64,000 nucleotides of DNA from Qipengyuania atrilutea (GCF_013370205.1 NZ_JABWGV010000003.1:427501-491500); one strand, 5' to 3'. Shown: positions 25,438-35,166, numbered from the stretch's first letter. The notes: generated by a model not told the origin, from the letters alone. Numbers and translations are program-made.

Positions 25438-25770
25438 ACATAACGAACGGGCGCGGCCAATATTCGTTTCGCGCAGCGCCGACCGAAATCTGCAACCAGG
25501 CCTATGGCGGCTAACGACAGCTTTCAGGCCATGCTGCTGCCGGTTCCAGTGCTCGACATCGACGCACAATGCAGACTGGCTGCTCTGCCTACCGCAAATG
25601 CGCGACCTTGAGATCGGGAGCTGACCGACCGCTGCTTCGCCGAGAGCGGACTGTCCAGTTCGGGCCGCCAGAGCGGCAAAGCTCAGACCCTGCTGACGGC
25701 CCGCATACCTTCCCTTGACCGTGACTTTGGCGAATGCGATGTTTCGCGCTCGAATTTTGGAGAGGGTCAT

Positions 25771-26286
25771 ATGTTACAATATCCACGCTGGACCCCCTTC
25801 TCAGGCGCGTTGGCGGTGTTGCTTACCGGCTGTGCTGGTGGCGCCGCCCCGCAGGCGTCCGCGCCGGCTACTACGCCTGCTTCTTTCGCGCTCGCTACCG
25901 GAACCGAGGTCCGGGCGCAGGTCGCCGAGATGCTCGCCGAAATGAAACCAGATCAAGGCTTCATGTGGCGCCCGCTGGTAGAGGCCGGGCCGTACGCCGC
26001 TGCGATAGAAATCTGGAAGAAGCCCGGTCGCCCTGCGACGCATCCTACCGAGGCGGAATATGCAATCGTGCTTGAGGGTGCCGGCACACTCATCGCCGGC
26101 GACACGATGGTAGCTCCGGTGACCCTGCCTGGCGGGATGATCGAAGGCGACCGGATCCATGGCAACACCCAGCGCCCGCTTAGGCCCGGCGACGTGATAC
26201 TGATCCCCGCTGGTGTGCCTCACTGGTTCGGCGTCACCGGCGACAGGCTCGTGCTTCTCGGGACTAAGATTCCGGAGCAGCAATAG
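25771..26286 (+). CDS. Cupin-domain lipoprotein
   Basis: A 171-residue predicted lipoprotein. The signal ends in the lipobox L-L-T-G-C, so the mature protein is anchored to the membrane and faces the periplasm. Residues 70-165 form a single cupin domain with H-P-T-E-A-E-Y near residue 92 and the second motif P-A-G-V-P-H-W-F near 150, which supply metal ligands. The strong ribosome site GGAGAGG precedes ATG 25771. It is divergent from the aldehyde dehydrogenase operon across about 330 bases (25438-25770) in which I see no other gene. Substrate unknown. Confidence 0.85.
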   Translation: MLQYPRWTPFSGALAVLLTGCAGGAAPQASAPATTPASFALATGTEVRAQVAEMLAEMKPDQGFMWRPLVEAGPYAAAIEIWKKPGRPATHPTEAEYAIVLEGAGTLIAGDTMVAPVTLPGGMIEGDRIHGNTQRPLRPGDVILIPAGVPHWFGVTGDRLVLLGTKIPEQQ

Positions 26287-26370
26287 CGGCGGGCGACAAG
26301 CGGCGAGCGAGCTTTGAAGGTCGGGTACAACCTTGATCTGGCACACCAAACGTCCGCAACGTTTATAATC

Positions 26371-27327
26371 TTACGACTTCTGTTCGCCGACCGTATCTGC
26401 CTTGACCGCATCGCGATTGCCCATGCGCTCCGAAGGTCCGACCGTCGTATCTAGCCGGGTCTGGTGCTCTATCTCGGAATCGATCTCGGCGCCCAGCAGC
26501 ACAATGTATGACGATACCCAAAGCCACGTAAGCAGCACGATGACGCCGCCAAGTGCCCCGTACGTCTCGTTATAGCTACCGAAGTTACGGACGTAGAAAG
26601 CGAAACCGATTGACGCGAGTACCCAGACGACGACGGCTGCGAACGATCCCGGCGTTACCCAACGCCATTCGGGAGCATCTCGCGAAGGTCCGTAGCGGTA
26701 GAGTATGGAAAACCCGGCAAAGGCGGTAAGCGCCAGAAGGATCCAGCGACCGTAGAATATGATCGTCTGCAGAAACGATGGCAAACCGAGCCTGTCGGCA
26801 GCGATAGGCAGGACAATCATCAACCCCATCGCCAAGATCAGTACGATTACGAGCAAGATCGTCAGTACGAGGGCTGTTGCATTGAGGCTGAAGAACCCGC
26901 GTGTTTCGTCCTCGTCATAGGCGACGTTCATGCCGACCATGAGGGTTTTCATGCCCTTCGAAGCCCCGTAGAGCGCAAACAGGATACTTCCCAAGGCTGC
27001 CCATCCGAGCGTCGTGCTGGCGCCTGCCGCAACCTTACGAGCCTGGTTCTGAAGGATTTCCGCGGCGTTTTCCGGCAACCCGGCCGCAAAGCTTTCAATC
27101 TGCTGTTCGACGACCATCGGGTCAGCCATCAACCCGGCGATCAGGATGACGGCGGCAATTGCAGGAAACAATGCCAGTAAACCGAAGAACGCGACGCCGG
27201 CGGATACCACTGACACGTTGTCAGCCGACAACTCGTCCTTGGTTCTGAGGAGGATGTCCTTCCAACCCGTGGTTGGAATATCCGAAGGCCGTTCGGCATG
27301 CCGGCCCCTTTTGTTTTTCGTTTTCAT
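26371..27327 (-). CDS. YihY/BrkB-family inner membrane protein
   Basis: A 318-residue membrane protein with six predicted helices, of the YihY/virulence-factor BrkB family (once called RNase BN in error). Typical features are A-G-V-A-F-F-G-L-L-A-L-F-P-A near residue 45, the polar segment Y-G-A-S-K-G-M-K-T-L near 130, and W-x-x-x-S-Y-I-V-L-L-G-A-E-I near 270. The family function is not settled; transport or envelope integrity is suspected. A basic, disordered N-terminus precedes the first helix. It is not linked closely to neighbours: 84 bases from the cupin gene and 180 bases from the DUF3618 operon. Confidence 0.92.
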   Translation of the reverse strand: MKTKNKRGRHAERPSDIPTTGWKDILLRTKDELSADNVSVVSAGVAFFGLLALFPAIAAVILIAGLMADPMVVEQQIESFAAGLPENAAEILQNQARKVAAGASTTLGWAALGSILFALYGASKGMKTLMVGMNVAYDEDETRGFFSLNATALVLTILLVIVLILAMGLMIVLPIAADRLGLPSFLQTIIFYGRWILLALTAFAGFSILYRYGPSRDAPEWRWVTPGSFAAVVVWVLASIGFAFYVRNFGSYNETYGALGGVIVLLTWLWVSSYIVLLGAEIDSEIEHQTRLDTTVGPSERMGNRDAVKADTVGEQKS

Positions 27328-27463
27328 GAATGAAGCGCCTTCGAACTGAGATCGCTGCTTGCGTATTCCGGTTACCTTGCAACTTTTGCAATGTCAGTCA
27401 CATGCAAGATCAGACGGTCGACCGTGCCGCATACGAAAAAGATCGATCGATTTGAGGGGATGA

Positions 27464-27492
27464 GGACCGGGAATGGATCTCCTTCCCGGTCC
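27464..27492 (-). terminator. Hairpin downstream of the DUF3618 operon
   Basis: A perfect 10-bp stem (27464-27473 with 27483-27492, GGACCGGGAA against its complement) lies 16 bases beyond the last stop codon of the operon. There is no T-run, so it could be a terminator that needs help, or a 3'-end stabilising hairpin. Confidence 0.4.
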
Positions 27493-27508
27493 AGCATTCC
27501 CACACGCT

Positions 27509-28333
27509 TCAAGCAGGTCCTTTTTCTTCCATTTTCCGATCCGCTCTGGCGACGGCATCGTCCTTCTTCTCTCGCGCCTCTTCGCCAGCATGTTTTGCCT
27601 GCTGTTCGGCCTTGTCCAAAGCCCGCGCACCTTGCGGACCGAGCTTTTCCCGTTCGGTTTGCGAAGCGGGGATTACCGATCCGGCGATGGCGCCGACAAT
27701 TGCAGCCGCTAAGCCGCCTACGAGGGGGTTGCTGTAGTAGGCATCCCGCCCCTTTTCCGCCGTTCTCCGACCACGCCGAGCAAGGTCGTTACGCTTTTGC
27801 CTTGCATTGTCGACGAAGCGGTCGCGCTTTTCCCGCATGCGGTTAGTCGCATCGTCGAGCCGCTGGCGATAAGATTTGTCGTCCTCGTCATGACCGCGTT
27901 CGATCATCAGATAGGTTCCGCGGTGCTCGTCACGGCGGCGATAGTAAAGCTGGTCCTCCTCGTCCGGTCGCCGCTCTATCCGGGACATATGGTCGACATA
28001 TGCGCGGTGGTCGGGATCGTAGTCGTGGGCGTTGGCAGACACTCCGTCGCTGCCGGAATCTGACGTAAACGCCGAGGGTTTGGCGTCGTAGTCGCTTATC
28101 AGCCAGATGCCGCCCGCCGAAATCAGTGCTAGAGCAAGCGGATTGCGCCGGGCACCTTCGAGGACATAGCGGGCATCGATGCCGTTCTCATCTGCCTTGT
28201 CGAGCAAGGCGTCGAACAATTTGCGCGGTGACATCTGATCGCCGATCCTGTCGACGGTCCTGCTCATGTCTTCCTGGGTGCGCCGGATATCGGCTTCGAT
28301 CGCGTCGGGGTCGCGGATGTCGTTCTCGTTCAT
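27509..28333 (-). CDS. DUF3618-domain membrane-associated protein
   Basis: A 274-residue protein. Residues 8-85 form a DUF3618 domain (D-A-I-E-A-D-I-R-R-T-Q-E-D-M then the hydrophobic N-P-L-A-L-A-L-I-S-A-G-G-I-W-L). The central part is very charged with many D, R and Y, and a second hydrophobic glycine-rich helix lies at about 210-232 (N-P-L-V-G-G-L-A-A-A-I-V-G-A). It is the last gene of a three-gene operon; its start overlaps the stop of the preceding holin-like gene by four bases. The function of DUF3618 is unknown; linked genes are often induced by nutrient or envelope stress. Confidence 0.85.
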   Translation of the reverse strand: MNENDIRDPDAIEADIRRTQEDMSRTVDRIGDQMSPRKLFDALLDKADENGIDARYVLEGARRNPLALALISAGGIWLISDYDAKPSAFTSDSGSDGVSANAHDYDPDHRAYVDHMSRIERRPDEEDQLYYRRRDEHRGTYLMIERGHDEDDKSYRQRLDDATNRMREKRDRFVDNARQKRNDLARRGRRTAEKGRDAYYSNPLVGGLAAAIVGAIAGSVIPASQTEREKLGPQGARALDKAEQQAKHAGEEAREKKDDAVARADRKMEEKGPA

Positions 28334-28776
28334 CGTGTAGCTCCGGAATGGGTAAGATCGCCGCGGGCGGCATCGGGCGTCCGTTCGACGGTGTCGATCG
28401 TGCGCTCCGGCTTGAGGTGGGTGGCTTTCATCCTGCCGCGGGCGACGGCATAGAGAATGGCGGCTATGATCAATGTCGCGATGCCGACCAGCAGTGTAGC
28501 AAGATCGCGATCATCGATGGCGTCACCGATAAGATAGGCAATGCCTATCAGGGTCACGCCGAGGCCGGCAATGCCAAAGACTGCCGCGCCCAGAAGGCTC
28601 GCAATCGATTTCTGAATGTCGTGGACGGATTCGCGCATCTCCGCCTGCACAAGATTAACCTGTTGCTGTGCGAGATGGGCGCTCTGGCTCGTTAGCCGGC
28701 CCAGCAAATCAACGACATTCTCGTCGCTTCGGGAGTTTGCAGGGGCCGGGTCGGCACTGTGATCGGTCGGGTTCAT
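28330..28776 (-). CDS. Phage-holin-family-like (DUF1469/YqjE-type) membrane protein
   Basis: A 148-residue protein with a coiled N-terminal half (L-A-Q-Q-Q-V-N-L-V-Q-A-E-M-R) and two adjacent membrane helices at about residues 62-82 and 93-112. This is the layout of the DUF1469/YqjE putative holin-X family, which is chromosomal and not a phage lysis gene. It overlaps the neighbours on both sides by four bases (ATGA type), so the operon is translationally coupled. Its partners, a YqjD-like and a DUF3618 protein, parallel the E. coli yqjCDE cluster whose YqjD binds ribosomes at the membrane in stationary phase; a similar role here is inference. Confidence 0.82.
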   Translation of the reverse strand: MNPTDHSADPAPANSRSDENVVDLLGRLTSQSAHLAQQQVNLVQAEMRESVHDIQKSIASLLGAAVFGIAGLGVTLIGIAYLIGDAIDDRDLATLLVGIATLIIAAILYAVARGRMKATHLKPERTIDTVERTPDAARGDLTHSGATR

Positions 28777-29366
28777 CGCGTACCTCCTGTCGGTCGCGTC
28801 GTCCCGGCGGTCGCCTGCGCCTGAGCGACGGTCTGGCTCCGGTCGCCGATACCTGTCGACATTGGACGTGATGTAGGGGAACCGCTGCGATCGGCTCGGT
28901 CAGCGGAACCGTATTCTTGGCCTTGCTCGTCACTTCCGACATCGTAATCGTCATGATATTCCGCGCCTGCCCTCAGGAAGCGGGCGGCGGCAAAGCCGGC
29001 AACGGCGGAGGCGCCGAGAAACGCCGATGGATTGTCGCGAGCAAAGCGGCGCGTTTCGCTGGCAAGCTCGCGCGGTGACTTGTCCTGCAAGCGGGTTGCG
29101 AGACCGTCCACTTCGCGGGCAATGCTGCTAAACGCCGAAGCGAGCCAGTCAGGTGACTGATCGTCGTTTCGCAGTTCGTCAGCCGCCGTTTGCATGGCGG
29201 ACGAAGCCGAGTGAGCCATACGCCCGACGCGGTCTTTCTCCTTGCCTGCTTTTGCTTCACCTTGCTTGACGGCCGTGTCCTTCAGTTCGCGAGCATCGCC
29301 CTTGAGGTCTTGGGCTACGTCACTGCTTCGTGCCGTGCTTGTTGTGTTTGGGGATGTTTCGGCCAT
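28773..29366 (-). CDS. YqjD-like / nutrient-deprivation-type protein
   Basis: A 197-residue mostly helical protein. I choose ATG 29366 (M-A-E-T-S-P-N), preceded by GAGGAG, over an open frame to 29447. The middle carries the pattern L-Q-D-K-S-P-R-E-L-A-S-E-T-R-R-F-A-R-D-N-P-S-A-F followed by a short alanine/glycine hydrophobic helix (L-G-A-S-A-V-A-G-F-A-A-A-R-F), as in alphaproteobacterial nutrient-deprivation-induced proteins. The last 60 residues are disordered and rich in S, T, G and Q. First gene of the three-gene operon. Confidence 0.8.
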   Translation of the reverse strand: MAETSPNTTSTARSSDVAQDLKGDARELKDTAVKQGEAKAGKEKDRVGRMAHSASSAMQTAADELRNDDQSPDWLASAFSSIAREVDGLATRLQDKSPRELASETRRFARDNPSAFLGASAVAGFAAARFLRAGAEYHDDYDVGSDEQGQEYGSADRADRSGSPTSRPMSTGIGDRSQTVAQAQATAGTTRPTGGTR

Positions 29367-29598
29367 GTTTAATCTCCTCGAAAGATAAACAAACAGCGGA
29401 ATCGTACGAAGTTCGTTCCGAAAAAACACCGGCTTAACAAATATCATGGAGGCGACGCATGCGGCTGGCCACTAGCTTGCGAGAATAGCGATCGCACACA
29501 ATCACGGCCGTTCTTTGTGAACTGCTTCTATCGCTCGGCGATGACCTAGTCGGTATTCAGCCGTCGGCGCCAGCACGCGCCTGAACGGCAGCGCCTAA

Positions 29599-29715
29599 AA
29601 GTCATTCCTGAAGTTCCTCAAGCGAAGCGGTGTCGGCATGATCATCCGCTACTACGCGAGCAGTAACAGGCCGAAGACGCTTTCGCTTGAGGAAGCGAAG
29701 TCTCTCCATAGGATC
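29599..29715 (+). pseudogene. Fragment of a DUF1906 (Rv2525c-like) glycoside-hydrolase-like domain
   Basis: After an in-frame stop (29596-29598) the frame reads S-F-L-K-F-L-K-R-S-G-V-G-M-I-I-R-Y-Y-A, then R-P-K-T-L-S-L-E-E-A-K-S-L-H-R-I. This matches the opening repeat of DUF1906 domains (lone residues L..AGV..V.RYY, then K.LT..EA..L). Beyond about 29715 similarity is lost. There is no start codon or ribosome site, so it is a remnant. The family is a TIM-barrel fold with suspected cell-wall or phage-lysis roles. Confidence 0.45.
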
Positions 29716-29818
29716 TCTTCGCTTTCTTGCAGATCACCTGGAGCGGCCGACCGCAAGATCCCAGTTCTCAGACTGCCCTGCTAAACCTGATGAAAGAGGT
29801 GGGTTAAACCTAACACAA

Positions 29819-30127
29819 CTAGGTTTTCTGCTGCTTTTCGACATCTTCCCAGTACGCTCTGATAGCCCTTAAAAGGCCTACGCACATTGCCTCTCTATTT
29901 TCCCGCGCCGGTGGGGCGTAGCCCCTCTTCAAATACTCTTTCTTCAAATCATCCTCGAGCGAAGGACCGGTTAAGCGGTTCAAATCGGCCATGGGCTTAT
30001 TGAGATAGTGCAGGGTTAGCGCCGCTATGGGTTCGCCATGCTTCCCGTTCGGACGTCCGCCAGGGTTTGGAGATTTGCGACTAGGACTTTGACTGAATGC
30101 TGTAGCATTGGCTGCCGCAGCCTGCAT
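29819..30127 (-). CDS. Small hypothetical protein
   Basis: A 102-residue frame. The first 20 residues are low-complexity and may not be translated; from about residue 23 (G-G-R-P-N-G-K-H-G) it has a balanced, charged, helical composition (L-E-D-D-L-K-K-E-Y-L-K-R-G-Y; E-A-M-C-V-G-L-L-R-A-I-R-A-Y-W) that looks like real protein. I recognise no family. A Shine-Dalgarno is not obvious, and surrounding DNA is decayed, so it may be a leftover of an acquired element. Confidence 0.35.
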   Translation of the reverse strand: MQAAAANATAFSQSPSRKSPNPGGRPNGKHGEPIAALTLHYLNKPMADLNRLTGPSLEDDLKKEYLKRGYAPPARENREAMCVGLLRAIRAYWEDVEKQQKT

Positions 30128-30711
30128 GACCTGTTATTTGTCGAACTGAATGCCAACATATTCAGTTTTGCCTGACTTCCACGTAGCAGCCTGCCTGAAC
30201 GATTCATCCATCCGACAATTTTGCCTTCGGATCGTATCAGCAGCAATTCGCTTGTTAGGCGCCTCTTTCTTTCCAGGCCCAAATGTCTTCTGCGCACAAA
30301 GGTAAATTGCACCGGACCCAACGTAGGTGAGCAGAAACGATTGCGCAGCCTTTCGGTTGGCGTATGGTTTATGATCAGGTCGCAGGCGACACTAGGACAA
30401 ATCAGGAATCTTTGCGTCAAAGGGGAACCTCTCGAAATCTGTGATCGAGTGACGGGCTCTGAGCCGGAGTCTTATTTCTTCAGCCGCTTGAGACACACTC
30501 GGGTCGTTTGCTCAATCGAGCAAAAACCTTGATATTTTCGTATTGCGCACCCTCTCAACCTGACGCTTGTGCGACCATGAGTTTGAGAGAAGCGTTTTGC
30601 CGATGAAGTCAGAATGTCTTGCGGTCAAGTACAGCAAAGCGCACCTCACGAGCCATTTTACAGGTTTGTGTCATGGAAACGCGGTCCATCTCTTCTAAGT
30701 CGTCGAAAAGA

Positions 30712-30786
30712 TGGTGGGCGCGGCAGGGATTGAACCTGCGACCCCACCCGTGTGAAGGGTGTGCTCTACCACTGAGCTACGCGCCC
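30712..30786 (-). tRNA. tRNA-Val (CAC)
   Basis: A complete cloverleaf on the - strand: acceptor GGGCGCG paired with its complement, anticodon arm CACCC-TTCACAC-GGGTG with anticodon CAC, T-arm GCAGG-TTCAATC-CCTGC, and encoded CCA. It reads GUG valine codons. An AT-richer decayed region lies on its 3' side (29448-30711). Confidence 0.95.
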
Positions 30787-30873
30787 GCTCCGGTCGGATG
30801 GCGCTATCTGCACTATGATCCGTAAGCGTCGGCGGCCTTTCGCATCATGCCGCGACCTTTGCAAGTTCCCCGG

Positions 30874-32754
30874 TCAGTCGAGGAGCCGCGCGAGCATCTT
30901 GAGCCAGCCGGCGAACCCGCCCGTTTCCTGCGTTGCCACTTTCGCCGGGCATTCGAGGCAATAGGCCTGCATCCCGCGGGTCTGCATCAAGCGATCGAGA
31001 TCGGCCGACAAAGCCGCCGCGCCGCCGCCGCGGCCTGCTGCCGCAAGAGCGAACACGTCGCGCGAAGCATGGGCGCCGGCTGCGGCATCGTCTTCGCTCA
31101 TGAGCAACTGGCGGAGCAGCGTGTCGTAGGTGTTTGGCTCCGTGCCGAGAAATTGCGCATGCCATTCGCCGTCGCCGAGGGCAGCTTCGCCTGCGACCCA
31201 AGCAAGCGCTTCGTCGAGGCCGCCGTACTGGTCAATGAGGCCGATCTGGCGCGCGGTGCCGCCGTCCCAGACTCGGCCCTGCGCGATTGCATCGACGCGC
31301 GATATTGACATGCCGCGCGATGCCGCGACGCGGCGCAGGAAGTCGTTGTAGCCGTCCTCGATCCCGGCCTGGAGGATCGTATCGGTTTCCTGCGTGAAGC
31401 CGCCGATGAGGTCCGGCTGGCCGGTCAGCGGGGTGGTCGTCACACCGTCGGTCGCGACGCCGTATTGGGCGGCGAGGTCTTCGAACGTCGGGATGACGGC
31501 AAAAATGCCGATCGAGCCGGTTATGGTCTCAGGTTCGGCGAAGATGCGGGTCGCTGGCGTGGCAACCCAATAGCCGCCGCTCGCCGCGACATTGGCCATC
31601 GATACCGCGACCGGCCGGCCCCGGGCTTTGTGACGAAGGATCGCGCGGCGGATTTCCTCGCTCGCAAGCACCGAGCCGCCCGGCGAATCCACGCGCACGA
31701 CGAGACCCGCGAGGTCGCTCTCGAGCGCTTCGTCCAAAAGGTCCGCGATCCGTTCCCCACCGGCGGTTCCGGGTCCGGCGTCGCCGTCCACGATTTCGCC
31801 TGCGATGGTCACCACACCGATGGAGCGACCGGTCAGGTCTCGGCCGAGATCGGCAAGCCACGGATCGATTCCCGTATGTGCGAAGGAACCTGCCCCCTCG
31901 TCGCCGACGCCCGTGACCTCGGCGACGCGCTTGCCGAAATCGTACCGGCTGCCGAGTTTATCGACGAGGTTCGCGTCTATCGCCGCGGCGGCAAGGTCCC
32001 CGCGCGAGGCAGTGATCCATTCGGCCGGGGCGTTGGTAACGCGCTCGATCTCCATCGACGGGCGCGCCTTCTTCACGCCGGCCTGCCACTCCTGCCATAG
32101 CGCTCCGTAAAGGGCCTGGGCATTCTCCCGCGCTTCGGGCGACATGGACGAGCGGGTGTAGGGCTCGACCGCGCTCTTGTAGGTGCCGACACGGTAGACG
32201 CGCGCGTTGATGTTCAGCCGGTCGAGCAGGCCGCCGAGATAGACCCGCGTGTTGCCGGGACCGGTGATAAGAGCCCCGCCAAGCGGGTCCATCCAGATCT
32301 CGCTCGCGTGGCTTGCGAGTTGCAGGCTGTCGTCGGCATAGGCGGTCGCAAAGGAGAAGACTGGCTTGCCGGCCGCGCGAAACCGCGCCAGCGCCTCGCC
32401 GACTTCGCTTAAGTGTACCTGCCCGCCGCCGAGAAAGGTGTCGAGGTCGAGGACGATCGCCTTTATCCGGGCATCGGAGGCCGCGCCGTCAATGGCCCGC
32501 ACCAGATCGCGCGCCTGATACTCCCGGATCGGAGCCTGGTTAGCCAGCAGCGCGGCGATGGGATCGATCTCGGATTGCTCTTCCACGATCACGCCGTCGA
32601 GATTGAGTAGCAGTGCCCCGTCACGCACCTGCGCAGGGCTGGGCCGGGCGGTGAGCACTGCAAACAGCGCCCAGAAGAACAGCAGCAGGAACAGGAGCAC
32701 GAGCCCGTCCTTGATCCCTACCAGCAGCCGCCAGACCTTGCCTGCAAAACTCAT
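30874..32754 (-). CDS. sppA: Signal peptide peptidase SppA, 67K type
   Basis: A 626-residue membrane protease that degrades cleaved signal peptides. An N-terminal membrane anchor spans about residues 17-36. It is the double-domain form: catalytic lysine K193 lies in [12 protein letters not shown] of the first half and catalytic serine S392 in [10 protein letters not shown] of the second. [10 protein letters not shown] precedes the serine, as in ClpP-fold proteases. Length equals E. coli SppA. The C-terminal tail (about 590-626) carries two cysteines (C-L-E-C) that I do not recall from the E. coli enzyme. Confidence 0.95.
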   Translation of the reverse strand: MSFAGKVWRLLVGIKDGLVLLFLLLFFWALFAVLTARPSPAQVRDGALLLNLDGVIVEEQSEIDPIAALLANQAPIREYQARDLVRAIDGAASDARIKAIVLDLDTFLGGGQVHLSEVGEALARFRAAGKPVFSFATAYADDSLQLASHASEIWMDPLGGALITGPGNTRVYLGGLLDRLNINARVYRVGTYKSAVEPYTRSSMSPEARENAQALYGALWQEWQAGVKKARPSMEIERVTNAPAEWITASRGDLAAAAIDANLVDKLGSRYDFGKRVAEVTGVGDEGAGSFAHTGIDPWLADLGRDLTGRSIGVVTIAGEIVDGDAGPGTAGGERIADLLDEALESDLAGLVVRVDSPGGSVLASEEIRRAILRHKARGRPVAVSMANVAASGGYWVATPATRIFAEPETITGSIGIFAVIPTFEDLAAQYGVATDGVTTTPLTGQPDLIGGFTQETDTILQAGIEDGYNDFLRRVAASRGMSISRVDAIAQGRVWDGGTARQIGLIDQYGGLDEALAWVAGEAALGDGEWHAQFLGTEPNTYDTLLRQLLMSEDDAAAGAHASRDVFALAAAGRGGGAAALSADLDRLMQTRGMQAYCLECPAKVATQETGGFAGWLKMLARLLD

Positions 32755-32882
32755 CTATTATCCCGATCGTTTGGAAATTAGCGTATCAGCTCGTCAGCGC
32801 GCAATTTAAGGCCGGCAGGGCGCGTGTCCAGCCGAAAGCTGGCTTGCGGGGCGGGGCGATGCGGCCTAGTGACCCGGTCCTG

Positions 32883-33935
32883 ATGACCCGGTCCGAGAGT
32901 TCACCCTTCAGCGGCCGCTTTCCGGCGGGATCGCTTGCCTTTCCGCACCGCGATCTTCTCGCCATCGCGCAGCTCGAACGGCACGAGATACTCTATCTGC
33001 TCGAAGAAGCGGAGCAATGGGTGGAACTCAACCGGCAGAGCGCGAAGCGCAGCGATGCGCTGGCCGGACTTACCATCATCAACGCGTTCTTCGAAAATTC
33101 GACGCGCACGCTGCTGAGCTTCGAGATCGCGGGCAAGCGGCTCGGCGCGGACGTCGTGAACATGCACGCGGCGCAGTCGAGCGTGAAGAAGGGCGAGACG
33201 CTGATCGACACGGCGATCACTTTGAACGCAATGCGCGCCGACGCGATCGTCATTCGGCACGGATCGAGCGGTGCGGTCGAACTGATCGCCAGCAAGGTCG
33301 ACTGCCCGGTTCTCAATGCAGGCGACGGAAGTCACGAACATCCGACGCAGGCGCTGCTCGATGCGCTCGCGCTGCGCCACGCGCTCGATAGCAGGGGCGA
33401 GGGCAGCGAAGATTTTTCAGGCCTGACTGTCACGATCTGCGGCGACATCATGCATAGCCGCGTCGCAAGGTCGAATCTGCTGTGCCTGCAGGCAATGGGA
33501 GCAACCGTTCGCCTGTGTGCGCCGCCCGCGCTCATGCCGGCCGGGATCGAGGCGATGGGCGCCGAGGTGTTCCACGACTTCGAAGCGGCGCTTAACGGCA
33601 GCGACGTGGTGATGATGCTGCGCCTTCAGAACGAGCGAATGAGCGGACAATTCGTGCCTTCCGCCGCGGAATATCACTACCTTTACGGCCTCACGAAGGA
33701 CCGGCTGGAACGCGCCGCACCGGGCGCGCTCGTGATGCACCCTGGCCCGATGAACCGGGGGGTGGAGATCGACAGCGACGTCGCCGATCTGCTCGACCGC
33801 TCGATCATCACGCGGCAGGTGGAGATGGGTGTCGCGATCCGGATGGCCTGCCTCGACGTATTGACCCGCAGGCGCCGCGGCGTCGAAGGTTGGCAGGACG
33901 AACCCCGCGGCGGCGGCAGGGGGCGGTGGGCATGA
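32883..33935 (+). CDS. pyrB: Aspartate carbamoyltransferase catalytic subunit
   Basis: A 350-residue catalytic subunit that makes carbamoyl-aspartate in pyrimidine synthesis. The carbamoyl-phosphate site [12 protein letters not shown] is near residue 62, the S-V-K-K-G-E-T loop near 95, H-P-T-Q-A-L-L-D near 160 and H-P-G-P-M-N-R-G near 285. I choose ATG 32883 from family length; ATG 32859 and a TTG at 32844 are also in frame and none has a strong ribosome site. It overlaps the pseudo-dihydroorotase gene by four bases. No regulatory pyrI gene is present, consistent with a class A-type ATCase that assembles with a DHOase-like partner. Confidence 0.95.
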   Translation: MTRSESSPFSGRFPAGSLAFPHRDLLAIAQLERHEILYLLEEAEQWVELNRQSAKRSDALAGLTIINAFFENSTRTLLSFEIAGKRLGADVVNMHAAQSSVKKGETLIDTAITLNAMRADAIVIRHGSSGAVELIASKVDCPVLNAGDGSHEHPTQALLDALALRHALDSRGEGSEDFSGLTVTICGDIMHSRVARSNLLCLQAMGATVRLCAPPALMPAGIEAMGAEVFHDFEAALNGSDVVMMLRLQNERMSGQFVPSAAEYHYLYGLTKDRLERAAPGALVMHPGPMNRGVEIDSDVADLLDRSIITRQVEMGVAIRMACLDVLTRRRRGVEGWQDEPRGGGRGRWA

Positions 33936-35161
33936 AGCAGCCGCGCCCGCTCGTAATTACCAATGGCCGGTTGGTCCTGCCCACGGGCGTGACCGACGGC
34001 GGGGTCAGGATTGTCGACGGCAATATCGACGCGGTCGGTGACGTCAGCGCTGCGGACGGTGACGAGCAGGTCGATGCGAAGGGGCGGCTCATCGCGCCCG
34101 GTCTGGTCGATCTCGGCGTCTTCGCGGTCGACAAGCCGGCGTTTCATTTTGGCGGCATCACCCGTGCGGCGCTGATGCCCGATCAATCGCCTACGCTCGA
34201 TCTTCCTGCGCGCATCAACTTCATCGCGAAGAGCGGCAAGCCGGACCTATGGGTGCATCCGCTGGCAGCCGCGACCCGCGGACTGGCGGGGAAGGAACTG
34301 GCCGAGATCGCGCTCATGCGCGAAGCCGGCGCGCGGGGCATCGCGACCGGAAGGCAGTGGATTGCGGACAGCGGTACGATGCTGCGCCTGCTGCAATATG
34401 CAGCGATGCTGGACCTTGTCGTGGTTACCCATGCCGAGGATGCCGCGCTCGTCGGCGATGCCGTCGCCACGGCAGGAGAAATGGCGACGCGCCTCGGCCT
34501 GCCGAGCGCTCCGGCGGAGGCTGAAGCGCTGGCGGTCGCCCGCGACATTGCGCTGGCGGAAATAACCGGTGCGAGGGTGCATTTTCGCCAGGTGACGACC
34601 GCTGCTGCGCTCGCTCTGGTGCGCGCCGCCAAGAAGCGCAGCGTGCCGGTTACCGCCGGTGTGACGCCTGCACACTTCATGCTCTCGGACCTTGCCACCG
34701 GAAACTTCCGCAGCTTCGCCAAGCTGTCGCCGCCGCTACGCAGCGAAGCGGACCGGCACGCGGTTGTCGAAGCGATTGCAGACAGTACGATCGACGTGAT
34801 CGCTTCGGGTCACGACCCGCGCGGGGCCGAAGACAAGCGCCTGCCTTTCGCCGATGCAGCGCCTGGCATGGCGGGAGCGGAAAGCCTGCTCGCCATGACG
34901 CTTACTCTCGTGCGCGACGGGGTCATCGACATGTCACGCGCCTTCGCGATGCTTGCGGCGAAGCCAGCCGAGCTACTGGGCGTGAATGCGGGCTCGCTGG
35001 AAGCGGGACGCGAAGCCGATATAGCGCTCGTCGATCCGGAAAAGCCGTGGATAATCAAGCGCGAGGCGATGGCGGCCAGCGCCAGTAATACGCCCTTCGA
35101 CGGCCAGCCTGCGCAGGGCAGGGTTACCGCGCTATACAAGGGCGGCGTGGCAGTAGCCTGA
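33932..35161 (+). CDS. Dihydroorotase-like protein lacking catalytic residues (PyrC' / PyrX type)
   Basis: A 409-residue class I dihydroorotase homologue. The amidohydrolase metal motif D-x-H-x-H after P-G-L-V-D is replaced by L-G-V-F-A-V, and the catalytic T-D-H-A-P-H is changed to S-G-H-D-P-R, so the aspartate is lost. One histidine survives in V-V-T-H-A-E-D. The protein is full length and shares the family fold ([14 protein letters not shown]), so selection maintains it. In Pseudomonas an inactive DHOase of this kind forms a dodecamer with ATCase and is needed for its activity; a four-base overlap with pyrB makes that role likely here (inference). An active dihydroorotase must be encoded elsewhere. 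Start ATG 33932 (M-K-Q-P-R-P) is set by the overlap. Confidence 0.85.
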   Translation: MKQPRPLVITNGRLVLPTGVTDGGVRIVDGNIDAVGDVSAADGDEQVDAKGRLIAPGLVDLGVFAVDKPAFHFGGITRAALMPDQSPTLDLPARINFIAKSGKPDLWVHPLAAATRGLAGKELAEIALMREAGARGIATGRQWIADSGTMLRLLQYAAMLDLVVVTHAEDAALVGDAVATAGEMATRLGLPSAPAEAEALAVARDIALAEITGARVHFRQVTTAAALALVRAAKKRSVPVTAGVTPAHFMLSDLATGNFRSFAKLSPPLRSEADRHAVVEAIADSTIDVIASGHDPRGAEDKRLPFADAAPGMAGAESLLAMTLTLVRDGVIDMSRAFAMLAAKPAELLGVNAGSLEAGREADIALVDPEKPWIIKREAMAASASNTPFDGQPAQGRVTALYKGGVAVA

Positions 35162-35166
35162 CGGCA

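Larger units (their letters stand above)
29448..30711. other. AT-richer, largely decayed region on the 3' side of tRNA-Val
   Basis: About 1.26 kb with visibly lower GC than both flanks. It contains a decayed DUF1906-like fragment (29599-29715) and one possible small gene (29819-30127). I find no intact gene for the rest (30128-30711); short frames there lack motifs. I looked for a copy of the tRNA-Val 3' end at the far side as evidence of integration and did not see one. Confidence 0.5.

Noticed and set aside
25438-25770. N-terminal extension of the aldehyde dehydrogenase by 111 residues
   Set aside because: The added sequence has no family resemblance and the normal start M-S-K-P-Y-E-K fits ALDH alignment.
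28330-28776. Holin-like gene as sign of a prophage
   Set aside because: Chromosomal YqjE-type proteins have the same layout, and no other phage gene is near.
29614-29694. 13-bp perfect inverted repeat (29614-29626 and 29682-29694) as transposon ends
   Set aside because: The 55-base spacer is too short for any transposase, and no target duplication is seen. The arms fall within a reading-frame remnant.
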